Of a stretch of 47,474 bases of DNA, positions 14,956 to 23,362 are shown piece by piece. Position 1 is the stretch's first letter. Each line of letters begins with the position of its first letter. Source of the DNA: Lachnospiraceae bacterium (GTDB taxonomy: Bacteria > Bacillota > Clostridia > Lachnospirales > Lachnospiraceae). A program made the position numbers and the translations under genes. Under the pieces are notes generated by a model, which searched no databases, had not been told where the DNA came from, and saw nothing but the letters and a program-made list of their open reading frames with translations. Location: assembly GCA_022793375.1 (NCBI GenBank), contig JAAWCS010000056.1, forward strand, positions 1-47,474, written 5' to 3'.

Positions 14956-15430
14956 TCTTTTCTTTTTTCAGGCGCGCGCGCAGTTCCCGAAAAAACCGCT
15001 TCATCAGTTCGGCGCATTCCGCCTCCAGCACGCCGGTGCGCACGCGCACCTTATGGTTAAAGCCGTCCATTTCCAACAGGTTGAGCACCGAGCCGGCACA
15101 GCCGGATTTGGGGCTCATGCAGCCAATGATGACTTCGTCCATCCGGCATTGCAGCAAAGCGCCCGCGCACATCGGGCACGGCTCAAGCGTCACATACATG
15201 CGGCAGCCCTCCAGCCGCCAGTCGCCTTCTTTTTTGCAGGCGCGGCGAATGGCAATGGCTTCGGCATGGGCCAGCGTGTTGTGATCGGTCGTGCGGCGGT
15301 TATAGCCGCGGGCTACAATCCGCTCGTCCCGCACGATCACGCACCCGATCGGGGATTCCCCCAGCGCGTAGGCTTTGCGGGCCTGCTTCAGCGCCTCGCG
15401 CATAAAACGTTCGTCCTGCTTTTCTTCCAT
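14933..15430 (-). CDS. tadA: tRNA adenosine(34) deaminase
   Basis: Start at the ATG at 15430 (MEEKQDERFMREALKQARKA); a GTG at 15448 overlapping the previous stop is possible but lacks a ribosome site. 165 residues. TadA converts A34 of tRNA-Arg(ACG) to inosine. Zinc site: H55-A-E57 (catalytic Glu) and P84-C-P-M-C88; YNRRTTDHNTLAHAE and SPKSGCAGSVLNLL are typical. The upstream membrane protein gene ends 15 bases before the ATG. Downstream is SRP RNA. Confidence 0.95.
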   Translation of the reverse strand: MEEKQDERFMREALKQARKAYALGESPIGCVIVRDERIVARGYNRRTTDHNTLAHAEAIAIRRACKKEGDWRLEGCRMYVTLEPCPMCAGALLQCRMDEVIIGCMSPKSGCAGSVLNLLEMDGFNHKVRVRTGVLEAECAELMKRFFRELRARLKKEKIDKAENE

Positions 15431-15444
15431 CGCGCTTCTATCCC

Positions 15445-16545
15445 TCACCGTTTCGTGCTGCTCTGCTCGCGGTAAAACGCTTCGGCCTCCGTGATATTGG
15501 CGGCCTTTTTGTCCTGCAAAATGCGGATCAGCGCTTCCAGCTTGTCCCTCTGCATAAATTCTTTGCCGATATAGGATTCATAATCGTTGCTGAGCGTTAA
15601 GGACGCGTCTTTGATATAGACGGCATTGTCCGCCATCTCCTTGCCAGTCTGGCTGTAGGCGGCTTCCAGCTGGCTGATCCGCTCCCGGCTGCCGGCGACA
15701 ATCTCCTCCGTGATCGCGGGTTTAGTCGTGCTGATGAAATAGGCCATCGCCTCTTCCTTCTTGGCCGACAGTTCGGTTTTTTCTTTCTCTTTATCGGCCA
15801 ATTCCTTGTCAAACGCGCCAAGGTCGTAGTGTTCTTCCGATTTTTCCCGCCGGATCGAGCGGGCGATGGAATTCATTTTTCTGCGGTTCTTGGCGATGGC
15901 GCGCCGCACCTGCCCCGCCTCTAAGAGTACCTGCCGATGCGCGTCTTTTGTCACATTGCCGATCACAATATAAAGACCGCCGAATACGATAATTACGCCC
16001 AGATAAATGAGGATCAGCCACAGCGGCTTACGCTCCGGCAACAGCCAGAAAATCCCGCAGGGAATACCCACACAGCAGATGATAAACGTAAGGATCATTG
16101 TCAGCACTTCTTTTACCGAACGCGGAAAATACAGCGCGTAAAACAGCGTCGAATTGCAAAACGCCGGCGCATGGTCCTGCCTGAGCATTGTCTTGACCTT
16201 CCCGTTCATCTCCTTATTTTCTTCCTTATAAGGAGCGAGCTGCGCTTCGATGCGTTCCTTTATGCCCTGCTGCTTGGCCTTCTCCCGTTTGGCGCGGATT
16301 TTTTTCATCGAATCCTGCAGCTTGGCAATCTCCGTATCATAGCTGGCCGCCAGTTCGTCTTTGCGTTTCTTGACCGTGTTGTTGACCGTATCCTCCACCG
16401 CTTTTTTCTCCGAAGCCAGCAGCTTCGACTGACGCTTTTCTGAAAGCTCCAATTCTTCTTGTTTGGCGCGGGCCGCCTCCAGCTGCTGCAGCGCTTCCCT
16501 GGCTTCTGTCAAAAATCCGATCGGATCCGTAAATTCTTTTGCCAT
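15445..16545 (-). CDS. Coiled-coil membrane protein of unknown function
   Basis: Start at the ATG at 16545 (MAKEFTDPIGFLTEAREALQ), nine bases after AAGGAG. 366 residues. Residues ~10-120 are a long charged coiled coil (REALQQLEAARAKQEELELS, MKKIRAKREKAKQQ). Two adjacent membrane helices follow (MILTFIICCVGIPCGIFWLL and LWLILIYLGVIIVFGGLYIV), then a second charged helical part. Both ends are probably cytoplasmic. No family recognised. It is immediately upstream of tadA and may share its transcript. Confidence 0.75.
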   Translation of the reverse strand: MAKEFTDPIGFLTEAREALQQLEAARAKQEELELSEKRQSKLLASEKKAVEDTVNNTVKKRKDELAASYDTEIAKLQDSMKKIRAKREKAKQQGIKERIEAQLAPYKEENKEMNGKVKTMLRQDHAPAFCNSTLFYALYFPRSVKEVLTMILTFIICCVGIPCGIFWLLPERKPLWLILIYLGVIIVFGGLYIVIGNVTKDAHRQVLLEAGQVRRAIAKNRRKMNSIARSIRREKSEEHYDLGAFDKELADKEKEKTELSAKKEEAMAYFISTTKPAITEEIVAGSRERISQLEAAYSQTGKEMADNAVYIKDASLTLSNDYESYIGKEFMQRDKLEALIRILQDKKAANITEAEAFYREQSSTKR

Positions 16546-16691
16546 ACCAACTTGCTCCTTCTGGCCGCCCTCTTGCGGACAGCCGTCTCTTTCGTTCTTT
16601 TTTCCTGCTATTAGATTACCGCAAATCGCGCATGCAGGCAAGGGGGGTTTTACATCTTTTTTCGGCGATTGGGCCGGAGGCAGCGCTTTAA

Positions 16692-17990
16692 TTAAATACA
16701 AAAGGCGGCATACAGAGGAACGGCGCGCAATCCGCCCTCCGAACCGAAGTTTTTCTCCGACAATCGGATCAGCCGCTGCGGCGCGTAGCGCTTCTGAAAA
16801 TAATTCAGGCTTTTAGCCTGCGTATTCTCCCCTGATTTTACTTTGATCGGCAGAATATGCCCCTCTTTTTGTATCACAAAATCCACCTCGTATGACGGTG
16901 AATCCGATGTCCAGTAAAACAGCTGGTAGCCGTTCGTTTTCAGGGCCTGGGCCACATAATTTTCCGCCAGCGCCCCCCGGTACGTATCCGAAAGTTCCCC
17001 TCTTACAATATTTTCCGGCATGATTCCGGTAAAAGCTGCCAAAAGGCCGACATCCGACAGATACAGCTTAAACGCCGACACGTCCCGAAACGCCGTCAGC
17101 GGCAGTTCGGCCTGCCCGACCCGGCAGCACTCCAGCACAACGCCCGAGAAAACGAGCCAGGCAATGGAGTCTCCAAACAGACCGGCCGTAGCCCCTTTCC
17201 GAATCAGTTTATACTGGAACTTCCGGTTTTCCTTCGCCAGCTGGGCCGGCATCGAATAAAAAGCGTTACGGATTTTCGTGCTCTCGCCGGCGTCGGAATA
17301 CTTTGCCATATCTGCCGTGTACGAATTCAGGATCATGCTCTGCACTTCCGGCACATTGATCAGCGATTCCCTTGCCAGATATTGGTTCACGGCCGCCGGC
17401 ATTCCGCCTACCAGCAAATACCGCTGATACCATTGAAGCAGTTCCTGATGAACCGGCAAAGGCATTTCTTCCATCGATGCAAAATGTTCCCGGATTAAGG
17501 CCGTCAAATGCGTCTGTCCCAGCGCGCACAGGAATTCGTCGAATCCCAGAGGATACAACGTTTTTAACATCACCTTGCCCACGGGGAACGAATACCGCTC
17601 ACGGTTTACAGCCACTCCCAGCAGACTTCCTGCCGCCGCGATATGATATTCCGGCGCTTCTTCGCAGAAATATTTTAAAGAAGTCAGCGCTCGTTCACAG
17701 GCCTGAATCTCGTCAAAAATCAGCAGCGTTTCGTCCGCAATAATTTTCTGTCCGAAATATTCTTCCAGCAGACGCAAAAGACGGTCCGGCTGTAATTCGC
17801 CTTCAAAAAAAGCCGCAACCGCCGTCATCCTCTCAAAATTGACATACAGGCTGTTTTTAAAATATCGATCGCCGAACTCCTGCAAAAGCCAGGTTTTTCC
17901 CACCTGGCGCACCCCATACAGGACAAGCGGCATCCTGTCTGCGCGCAGATTCCGCCATTTTACCAGCTCCGTCATCATGTTCCGTTCCAA
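16692..17990 (-). CDS. ATP-binding protein with C-terminal DUF4143-type domain
   Basis: Start at the TTG at 17990 (then ERNMMTELVKWRNL), seven bases after AGGAAGG; an ATG follows at 17978. 432 residues. AAA-type ATPase: Walker A GVRQVGKT (26-33), Walker B TLLIFDEIQACE, then AAGSLLGV and a C-terminal nuclease-like fold ending YEVDFVIQKEGHILPIKVKSG, which keeps an E-x-D and I-K-V-K pattern reminiscent of PD-(D/E)XK enzymes. Such proteins are common accessory genes in gut Firmicutes; function is unproven. Paired palindromes at 18048-18097 suggest regulation. Confidence 0.88.
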   Translation of the reverse strand: MERNMMTELVKWRNLRADRMPLVLYGVRQVGKTWLLQEFGDRYFKNSLYVNFERMTAVAAFFEGELQPDRLLRLLEEYFGQKIIADETLLIFDEIQACERALTSLKYFCEEAPEYHIAAAGSLLGVAVNRERYSFPVGKVMLKTLYPLGFDEFLCALGQTHLTALIREHFASMEEMPLPVHQELLQWYQRYLLVGGMPAAVNQYLARESLINVPEVQSMILNSYTADMAKYSDAGESTKIRNAFYSMPAQLAKENRKFQYKLIRKGATAGLFGDSIAWLVFSGVVLECCRVGQAELPLTAFRDVSAFKLYLSDVGLLAAFTGIMPENIVRGELSDTYRGALAENYVAQALKTNGYQLFYWTSDSPSYEVDFVIQKEGHILPIKVKSGENTQAKSLNYFQKRYAPQRLIRLSEKNFGSEGGLRAVPLYAAFCI

Positions 17991-18014
17991 TGCCGCACCT
18001 TCCTTTCTGCCTAC

Positions 18015-18097
18015 AGTATAATATAAGTCCTTCACAAATTCAAGAAAAATCACTTTGAAATGACTTTTTCCTCAAAAAAAATCACTTCAAAATGATT
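18015..18097 (-). promoter_or_regulatory. Promoter and two palindromes upstream of the DUF4143 ATPase
   Basis: Minus strand -35 TTGAAT (18038-18043), spacer 17, -10 TATACT (18015-18020). Just upstream are two related imperfect 18-bp palindromes, 18048-18065 and 18080-18097, both of form A-R-T-C-A-Y-T-T-Y-R-A-A-R-T-G-A-Y-T and set 32 bp (three helical turns) apart. This layout suggests an operator for an activator or repressor. Confidence 0.55.
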
Positions 18098-18113
18098 TTT
18101 CCAAAAAGAGAAC

Positions 18114-18139
18114 GGCGGCCAACCCTTCGGCCGGCCGCC
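18114..18139 (-). terminator. Terminator after the histidine kinase gene
   Basis: GGCGGCC (18114-18120) pairs with GGCCGCC (18133-18139). On the minus strand GTTCTCTTTTT follows. It lies 13 bases after the kinase stop codon. Confidence 0.75.
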
Positions 18140-18151
18140 TTCTCCTTGCTT

Positions 18152-21100
18152 CTATACATCATAAAAATCCTTGCTCAAATCCCCGTCGGGCCGCGGTCCT
18201 CCCGTCCCTGACAGAATTTCTGTTTCCTCATTTTCTGCCCGGCTCTTTCTTCCATGCCGGCCAAACGACAGCTTTGGCAGTCTGCTATGAAGGCGATCCC
18301 ACAAGTCCGGCTTTATTCCAGCTCTTTCGTCGGCATCTTCTTCGTTTCTTTCTGTTGGGGGGGGCGCTTTGAGGGGGTCTGCCCCCTCGGCCAGCTTGCC
18401 GGCTCCTTTGGCTTCCTCTTCGGCGATCCGGCGGCGGATACTCTCCTCCATCTCCTTTAAGTCAGTTTTTTTCTGCGCCATCACCGCAAAGGAGATCGTC
18501 ACCCGGAACAGATCGCCGTCCAGGTAGATCTTGAAGGTCCCGTTCATCAGTTCCGTCATGTCCTTGGCGATCGACAGCCCCAGGCCGCTGCCCTCGGTGC
18601 TGCGCGATACGTCGCCGCGGATAAAGCGCTCGGTCAGTTCTTCGGCTTTAATATTGAGCGGGGCCTGTGAAACATTCTTCATCACGAAGAAAATCCGCCC
18701 GAATTTCTCAAACACGTCAATGTAGATCCGTGTTCCCGGCATCGCGTATTTCTCGGCGTTGCGGTACAGATTTTCGAGAATCCGCCACACATAACGCCCG
18801 TCGGCCATGATGTAAACCGACTCGGCCGGTATGCTGGGGATTACGGTCAGGCTTTTGGCCTCGAAGCGGTCCATAAATTCCCCGCCCGTCTGGTTAATCA
18901 ATTCGATAAAGTCAATTTTGTCCAGATTCAGCTGCAGGGTCCCCGAACTTGCCCGGGACGCTTCCACCAGGTCCTCGGTCAGCGTCTTTAAGCGCTGAGA
19001 TTTTTGGTCAAGCACATCGATATACCCGCGTATCTTCGCATCCTCGATGTTTTCACGCTTCAAAAGATCGACGTAATTGATGATCGAGGTCAGCGGCGTC
19101 TTAATGTCATGCGACACGTTGGTAATCAGATCGGTTTTCATGCGCTCGTTTTTGACGGAATTTTCGATCGCGTTTTTCAGGCTCACGTTGATGCGGTTGA
19201 TCTGAAGCGCCAGCCGCCTGGCTTCGCCCGTTAGATTTTCCAGCGGCAAATGGTAATCAAGGCTTCCGTCCGCGATTTTCTTGACGCCGGCGTGTATCTG
19301 CTTCATCTGGGAGGAATGCCAGACCAAAAATACGCCCACGGCTCCGTTAAACGCCAGGTACAAAAGCAGCGATCCCGCGCTGGCATAACGGATACTGGTC
19401 CCCCAGACAAAATTTATGATGAAGTACACGCAGAACACCGACAGTGTTTTCCAGGTCGTATCTCCGGCGTTCAAAAGCAGGTTCCACATCCGTTTCATCT
19501 GCCTGCCGCACCAGCGAAGCGGTTTCATGAACCAGCCAAGGACACGGGCCGTCAAACTGTTCTTCCAGAAGGTATGCGCCTTTACACGCCGTACCAGTCC
19601 AAAAAAGCCCAGCCACAGTATGAGATACACCAGCGCCGCCTCCATGCACAAAAGGCCGATCAGCAGCACGGCGCTGATTCCGTCCTTCTGGTACGACAAA
19701 TATGCCGACAGCAGTTCAATAATCAGAAGGCAGCCGAACATAAAGCAGCTCATCATGGCCAGGATGCCGCAGGCGCCCAGCTCGGTAGGGATCCGGTCGT
19801 ATCCGTTCAGATAAATTCCTTCCACGCCCTCCTTATGCCCGCTCAGGAACATCAGCCACACCAGCATAATAAAGACTGTGATGGCACAGCCCGCCAAAAG
19901 TCCGGCCGCTCCGAACACTTGGCCCCGATATCCGGCATAGCTGACCGCTTCCACGCTGTAAGAGTCCTCATAGACCATATGGTTGGTATCCAGTCCCACC
20001 ACAATTCTCACCGAACTGTAATTCGTCCAGGCGTGTTCTTTTAAATACACATGCGGCAGCCAGCTCTCTTCTGCCAGCGTCGTATTCATCTGCTGGCTTT
20101 GGCTGTCAAAACTATAATAGGCGTTCATATCCTCGGTGGTCAGAACCGTTTCGGCCGGCGTGTTCGGGTCGCTGTAGACGCGCCGTACCGTTCCCTCCTC
20201 CAACACAATCTGATAGGAGAGGTTGCTGTCCGTTTCCTCCAGAATATGCCGGCAGTGGTAGTAATCCCACAGGCAGTCCCACAAAAAGCGGCGTGTCAGA
20301 CCATACAGTTCGCTGACATTATCCTCCGCCGTCCGGGTATTTCGGTACTCGTTCAGGTAGGCAAGCAGCTCTTCGCGAATCGTCTGCTTCGTCTCTTTTA
20401 TATACAGGCTCCCGTATCTGGAATCTTCCTCCTCAGGGGCTTCCGGCTGCACGCCGGTCTCCTCACCCTCCTGCTCCTGCTGGGCAAGCGTGCGCAGGGT
20501 TTCCTCCAACGCGTCGATTGCTTCCTGCGATACCAGTTCTTCTTCCGGCAGGTACCCCTCCGGCACTGCCTGCAGCATAGCCAGCAGTTCTTCGGTCGAA
20601 AGCGCCTGCAATTCGTCCTCCGGCGGAATCTCAAAGCCGTCCTGCGGTTTCTGCGGCTGGTTCAACGCTGCCTGTACCCGCTCTTCGCGGACCGCCCAGG
20701 TATCCTCCGCCAGATCGGTCAAGGCATCTTCACGATTCCACAGGCACCATAGTACGCGTACCGGCTGCGCATCAATGGAACGGTTTGACTCGCGGATTTC
20801 CATACTGCCGTCCGACTGCCGATACAGATAAATCCCGTACTGCTCGCCTTTTGACACCAGTTCCTGCATGCTGTAGCACGTCCGGGAGCCGTCCTCATTT
20901 TCGACAACCAGGGCCGGCCGTTCCAAATTCAGCGAGCCGTCCGCCTCCTCCAGCATCTGCTTCAGCCCGATATAATTCAAAATATAGTTTAAATCCGACC
21001 CGATGTGCCCGGACAGCGTCCAGCTGTCCTCATAATTGCGGTTGCGGACCCAGTCGCTCCAGCCGATTTCCATGGCATCCGTCGTCACGCCCAGCACCAA

Positions 21101-21193
21101 AAGGCGACCGATCAGACCGGTCATTATGGCAATCGCCGCCATCAGGACTGCGCCGGCAATGGTTTTTTTGGTTTTTAAACCAATTTTTTTCAT
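18152..21193 (-). CDS. Large membrane sensor histidine kinase
   Basis: 1013 residues. An N-terminal membrane helix (~10-32) is followed by ~390 extracellular residues containing a Glu/Gln-rich stretch (~190-260). About five membrane helices lie between ~430 and ~640, then a HAMP-like linker, the HisKA box NVSHDIKTPLTSIINYVDLL with phospho-accepting His, and HATPase motifs NLYRNAEKYA and GSGLGLSIAKDM. A ~90-residue charged cytoplasmic tail ends the protein and carries a C8 tract on the coding strand (18357-18364). ATGA overlap (21190-21193) with the response regulator gene shows coupled translation. The signal is unknown; kinases of this shape in Firmicutes are often linked to cell envelope stress. 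Confidence 0.93.
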   Translation of the reverse strand: MKKIGLKTKKTIAGAVLMAAIAIMTGLIGRLLVLGVTTDAMEIGWSDWVRNRNYEDSWTLSGHIGSDLNYILNYIGLKQMLEEADGSLNLERPALVVENEDGSRTCYSMQELVSKGEQYGIYLYRQSDGSMEIRESNRSIDAQPVRVLWCLWNREDALTDLAEDTWAVREERVQAALNQPQKPQDGFEIPPEDELQALSTEELLAMLQAVPEGYLPEEELVSQEAIDALEETLRTLAQQEQEGEETGVQPEAPEEEDSRYGSLYIKETKQTIREELLAYLNEYRNTRTAEDNVSELYGLTRRFLWDCLWDYYHCRHILEETDSNLSYQIVLEEGTVRRVYSDPNTPAETVLTTEDMNAYYSFDSQSQQMNTTLAEESWLPHVYLKEHAWTNYSSVRIVVGLDTNHMVYEDSYSVEAVSYAGYRGQVFGAAGLLAGCAITVFIMLVWLMFLSGHKEGVEGIYLNGYDRIPTELGACGILAMMSCFMFGCLLIIELLSAYLSYQKDGISAVLLIGLLCMEAALVYLILWLGFFGLVRRVKAHTFWKNSLTARVLGWFMKPLRWCGRQMKRMWNLLLNAGDTTWKTLSVFCVYFIINFVWGTSIRYASAGSLLLYLAFNGAVGVFLVWHSSQMKQIHAGVKKIADGSLDYHLPLENLTGEARRLALQINRINVSLKNAIENSVKNERMKTDLITNVSHDIKTPLTSIINYVDLLKRENIEDAKIRGYIDVLDQKSQRLKTLTEDLVEASRASSGTLQLNLDKIDFIELINQTGGEFMDRFEAKSLTVIPSIPAESVYIMADGRYVWRILENLYRNAEKYAMPGTRIYIDVFEKFGRIFFVMKNVSQAPLNIKAEELTERFIRGDVSRSTEGSGLGLSIAKDMTELMNGTFKIYLDGDLFRVTISFAVMAQKKTDLKEMEESIRRRIAEEEAKGAGKLAEGADPLKAPPPTERNEEDADERAGIKPDLWDRLHSRLPKLSFGRHGRKSRAENEETEILSGTGGPRPDGDLSKDFYDV

Positions 21194-21885
21194 CCGATTT
21201 TCTCCACCTTATAGCCCAGCCCCCATACTACTTTCAAGTAGCGGGGATTCTTGGGATCGATCTCGATTTTCTCGCGGATATGGCGGACATGCACGGCCAC
21301 GGTGTTTTCCACACCGATCGCTTCCTCGTTCCAGATGTTTTCATAAATCTGTTCGATGGAAAATACCCGTCCCGCGTTGATTACCAGAAAGCGGAGAATG
21401 TTATACTCCATGGGCGTAAGCTTCACCGGATCCCCGTCCACCGTAACCGTTTTTTCGTCGTCGTTGACGCACAGGTCGCCGGTGCGGAACACGGTTTCGC
21501 TCTCTACGTTCATCGTGCCCAGCTGAGTATAGCGGCGGAGCTGGGATTTTACGCGCGCGGTCAGCTCCAGGGGATTGAACGGTTTCGTCACATAGTCGTC
21601 GGCTCCGATATTCAGCCCCAGTATCTTATCCACGTCCTCGGATTTTGCCGACAGGATAATGATCGGGATCCCGCTGTATTCGCGGATCTTCATCGTCGCG
21701 CGGATCCCGTCCAGCTTCGGCATCATCACGTCGATCAAGAGCAGATGAATGTCGTTTTTCTTCAGTACTTCCAACGCCTCCATACCGTCGTATGCTTTAA
21801 AAATACGATAGCCTTCCTGGGATAAGTAAATTTCGATGGCCTCCACAATTTCTTTGTCGTCATCGCATACCAGAATGTTGTACAT
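21190..21885 (-). CDS. OmpR/PhoB family response regulator
   Basis: 231 residues. Receiver domain with acidic pocket DDD (~8-10), phospho-acceptor Asp in LLLIDVMMPKLDG, Ser in ILSAKS and K in DDYVTKPF. C-terminal winged helix with LTPMEYNILRFLVINAGRVF, ENIWNEEAIGVENTVAVHVRHIREKIE and YLKVVWGLGYK. Partner of the adjacent kinase. GGAGGGG precedes the ATG and a promoter lies at 21917-21945. Confidence 0.96.
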   Translation of the reverse strand: MYNILVCDDDKEIVEAIEIYLSQEGYRIFKAYDGMEALEVLKKNDIHLLLIDVMMPKLDGIRATMKIREYSGIPIIILSAKSEDVDKILGLNIGADDYVTKPFNPLELTARVKSQLRRYTQLGTMNVESETVFRTGDLCVNDDEKTVTVDGDPVKLTPMEYNILRFLVINAGRVFSIEQIYENIWNEEAIGVENTVAVHVRHIREKIEIDPKNPRYLKVVWGLGYKVEKIG

Positions 21886-21916
21886 GATTCCCCTCCTGCT
21901 GTCCGTCTTTTAAGCT

Positions 21917-21945
21917 ATTATACGGTATCGTTTCGGCGTCCGCAA
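21917..21945 (-). promoter_or_regulatory. Promoter of the two-component operon
   Basis: Minus strand -35 TTGCGG (21940-21945), spacer 17, -10 TATAAT (21917-21922). Confidence 0.6.
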
Positions 21946-21973
21946 GCCCCATTCCCTCCCGCGCCCGGGACCG

Positions 21974-21994
21974 GGCCGCCCAAAAAAGGCGGCC
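21974..21994. other. Hairpin in the divergent kinase/spmA intergenic region
   Basis: GGCCGCC (21974-21980) pairs with GGCGGCC (21988-21994) across an A-rich loop. The genes on both sides are transcribed away from it and no T-run follows, so a terminator role is unclear. The rest of this ~306-bp gap is purine-rich and AT-rich. A weak sigma-E-like pair (ATAAATT at 22131, CATAAAAT at 22150, 12 bases apart, shorter than usual) precedes spmA. Confidence 0.35.
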
Positions 21995-22191
21995 TGAAAC
22001 CAAACATTTCCCGCTTTCTGCCTACAGTATAGAGAGCAGATGCGAAAAAGGGCGGCGGAAAAAGGAAAGAATTTATTAAAATTTTAAATCAGATCCTATA
22101 CCAGCCACAAGAATCCGCCCGCTTACGGCAATAAATTGTCTTTGCCCTTCATAAAATGCTGTAAGAGCTTCTTTGAAAGAAGGGTACATCC

Positions 22192-22770
22192 ATGTTAAAT
22201 CTTTTATGGGGCGCCATGATTGTCATCGGCGTCATCTGGGGGGCCTTCCACGGTACGCTGGGCGCTGTCACGCAGGGCGTGCTGGGCGGGGCCAGGGACG
22301 CGGTGAGCCTCTGCGTCACCATGCTGGGGATCCTCTCCTTCTGGAGCGGCATCCTGGAGATCGGAGAGCGCGCCGGCCTGCTCGAAAAATTCAGCCGCGC
22401 TCTGCGCCCCTTTATCCGCTTTTTGTTTCCGGGCATCCCCAAAGGCCACCCGGCCGAGCAGGCCATCTCCACCAATGTGATCGCCAATATGCTGGGTCTG
22501 GGCTGGGCCGCCACGCCGGCCGGGCTGAAGGCCATGGAGCAGCTGGATACGCTGAACGAAAAAAAAGGCGTTGCCACCAACGCCATGTGTACGTTCCTGA
22601 TCCTTAACATGTCCTCCCTGCAGCTGATCCCGATCAACATGATTGCTTACCGAAGCCAGTACGGCTCGGTCAGCCCGGCCGCCATTGTCATGCCGGCCCT
22701 GCTTGCCACCAGCGTTTCCACGCTCGTCGGCATCCTGGCCGCCAAAGCGCTTGAGAGGTTATGGCCATGA
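22192..22770 (+). CDS. spmA: Spore maturation protein A
   Basis: 192 residues, membrane protein of the nucleoside-transporter-gate group. Recognisable: MLNLLWGAMIVIGVIWGAFH, ISLW-type core VSLCVTMLGILSFWSGILEI, FPGIPKGHPAEQAISTNVIA, NMLGLGWAATPAGLKAMEQL and a C-terminal helix pair. SpmA and SpmB are needed for spore core dehydration in Bacillus. The spmB start overlaps its end by 10 bases. Presence of the pair indicates a sporulating lineage. Confidence 0.95.
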   Translation: MLNLLWGAMIVIGVIWGAFHGTLGAVTQGVLGGARDAVSLCVTMLGILSFWSGILEIGERAGLLEKFSRALRPFIRFLFPGIPKGHPAEQAISTNVIANMLGLGWAATPAGLKAMEQLDTLNEKKGVATNAMCTFLILNMSSLQLIPINMIAYRSQYGSVSPAAIVMPALLATSVSTLVGILAAKALERLWP

Positions 22771-23291
22771 ACCTGATTTTGTACCTGTCCGATCTGATCC
22801 TGCCCTTTGCCGTATTCTATATTGTCGCCGCCGGCCTGCTCGCCGGGCGTCCGGTCTACGACGATTTTGTAAACGGAGCCAGGGAAGGGTTTAAAACCGT
22901 CCTCGGTGTGATGCCGACGCTGATCGGCCTGATGGCAGGGGTCGCCGTCCTGCGCGCCAGCGGTTTTCTGAGCTTTTTGGCCGCTTTCCTCGCGCGCTTT
23001 ATTTCCGAGCAGCTTGTGATGCCGGAACTGATTTCCGTGATCCTTGTCAAACTCTTTTCCTCCTCGGCAGCCACCGGCCTGGCGCTCGACATCTTCCAGG
23101 AATACGGTACGGATTCCCGGCTGGGAATGGCCGTGTCGCTGATGCTCAGCTGTACGGAGACCATTTTTTATACCATGTCCGTCTACTACATGAGCGTCAA
23201 GGTAAAAAAGACCCGCTACACCCTGCCGGGCGCTCTGGCCGCCACGGCCGCGGGCGTTGTTATGAGCCTTTTACTGGCGGCGCGGATTTAG
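22761..23291 (+). CDS. spmB: Spore maturation protein B
   Basis: 176 residues, several membrane helices: LILYLSDLILPFAVFYIVAA, GFKTVLGVMPTLIGLMAGVA, and the conserved LVKLFSSSAATGLALDIFQE, GTDSRLGMAVSLMLSCTETI, FYTMSVYYMSVKVKKTRYTL. The family pairs with SpmA in the spore membrane. Overlaps the spmA end. A stem AACGGCC/GGCCGTT (23337-23365) after it, with a weak T stretch, may act as a terminator between spmB and the convergent PRD regulator. Confidence 0.95.
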   Translation: MAMNLILYLSDLILPFAVFYIVAAGLLAGRPVYDDFVNGAREGFKTVLGVMPTLIGLMAGVAVLRASGFLSFLAAFLARFISEQLVMPELISVILVKLFSSSAATGLALDIFQEYGTDSRLGMAVSLMLSCTETIFYTMSVYYMSVKVKKTRYTLPGALAATAAGVVMSLLLAARI

Positions 23292-23362
23292 TGCGCTGTC
23301 CGGATTGTATCCCGCGAAACGCTGCAGGATATTTTTTAACGGCCAGCAGCCCCCACAGGCCG

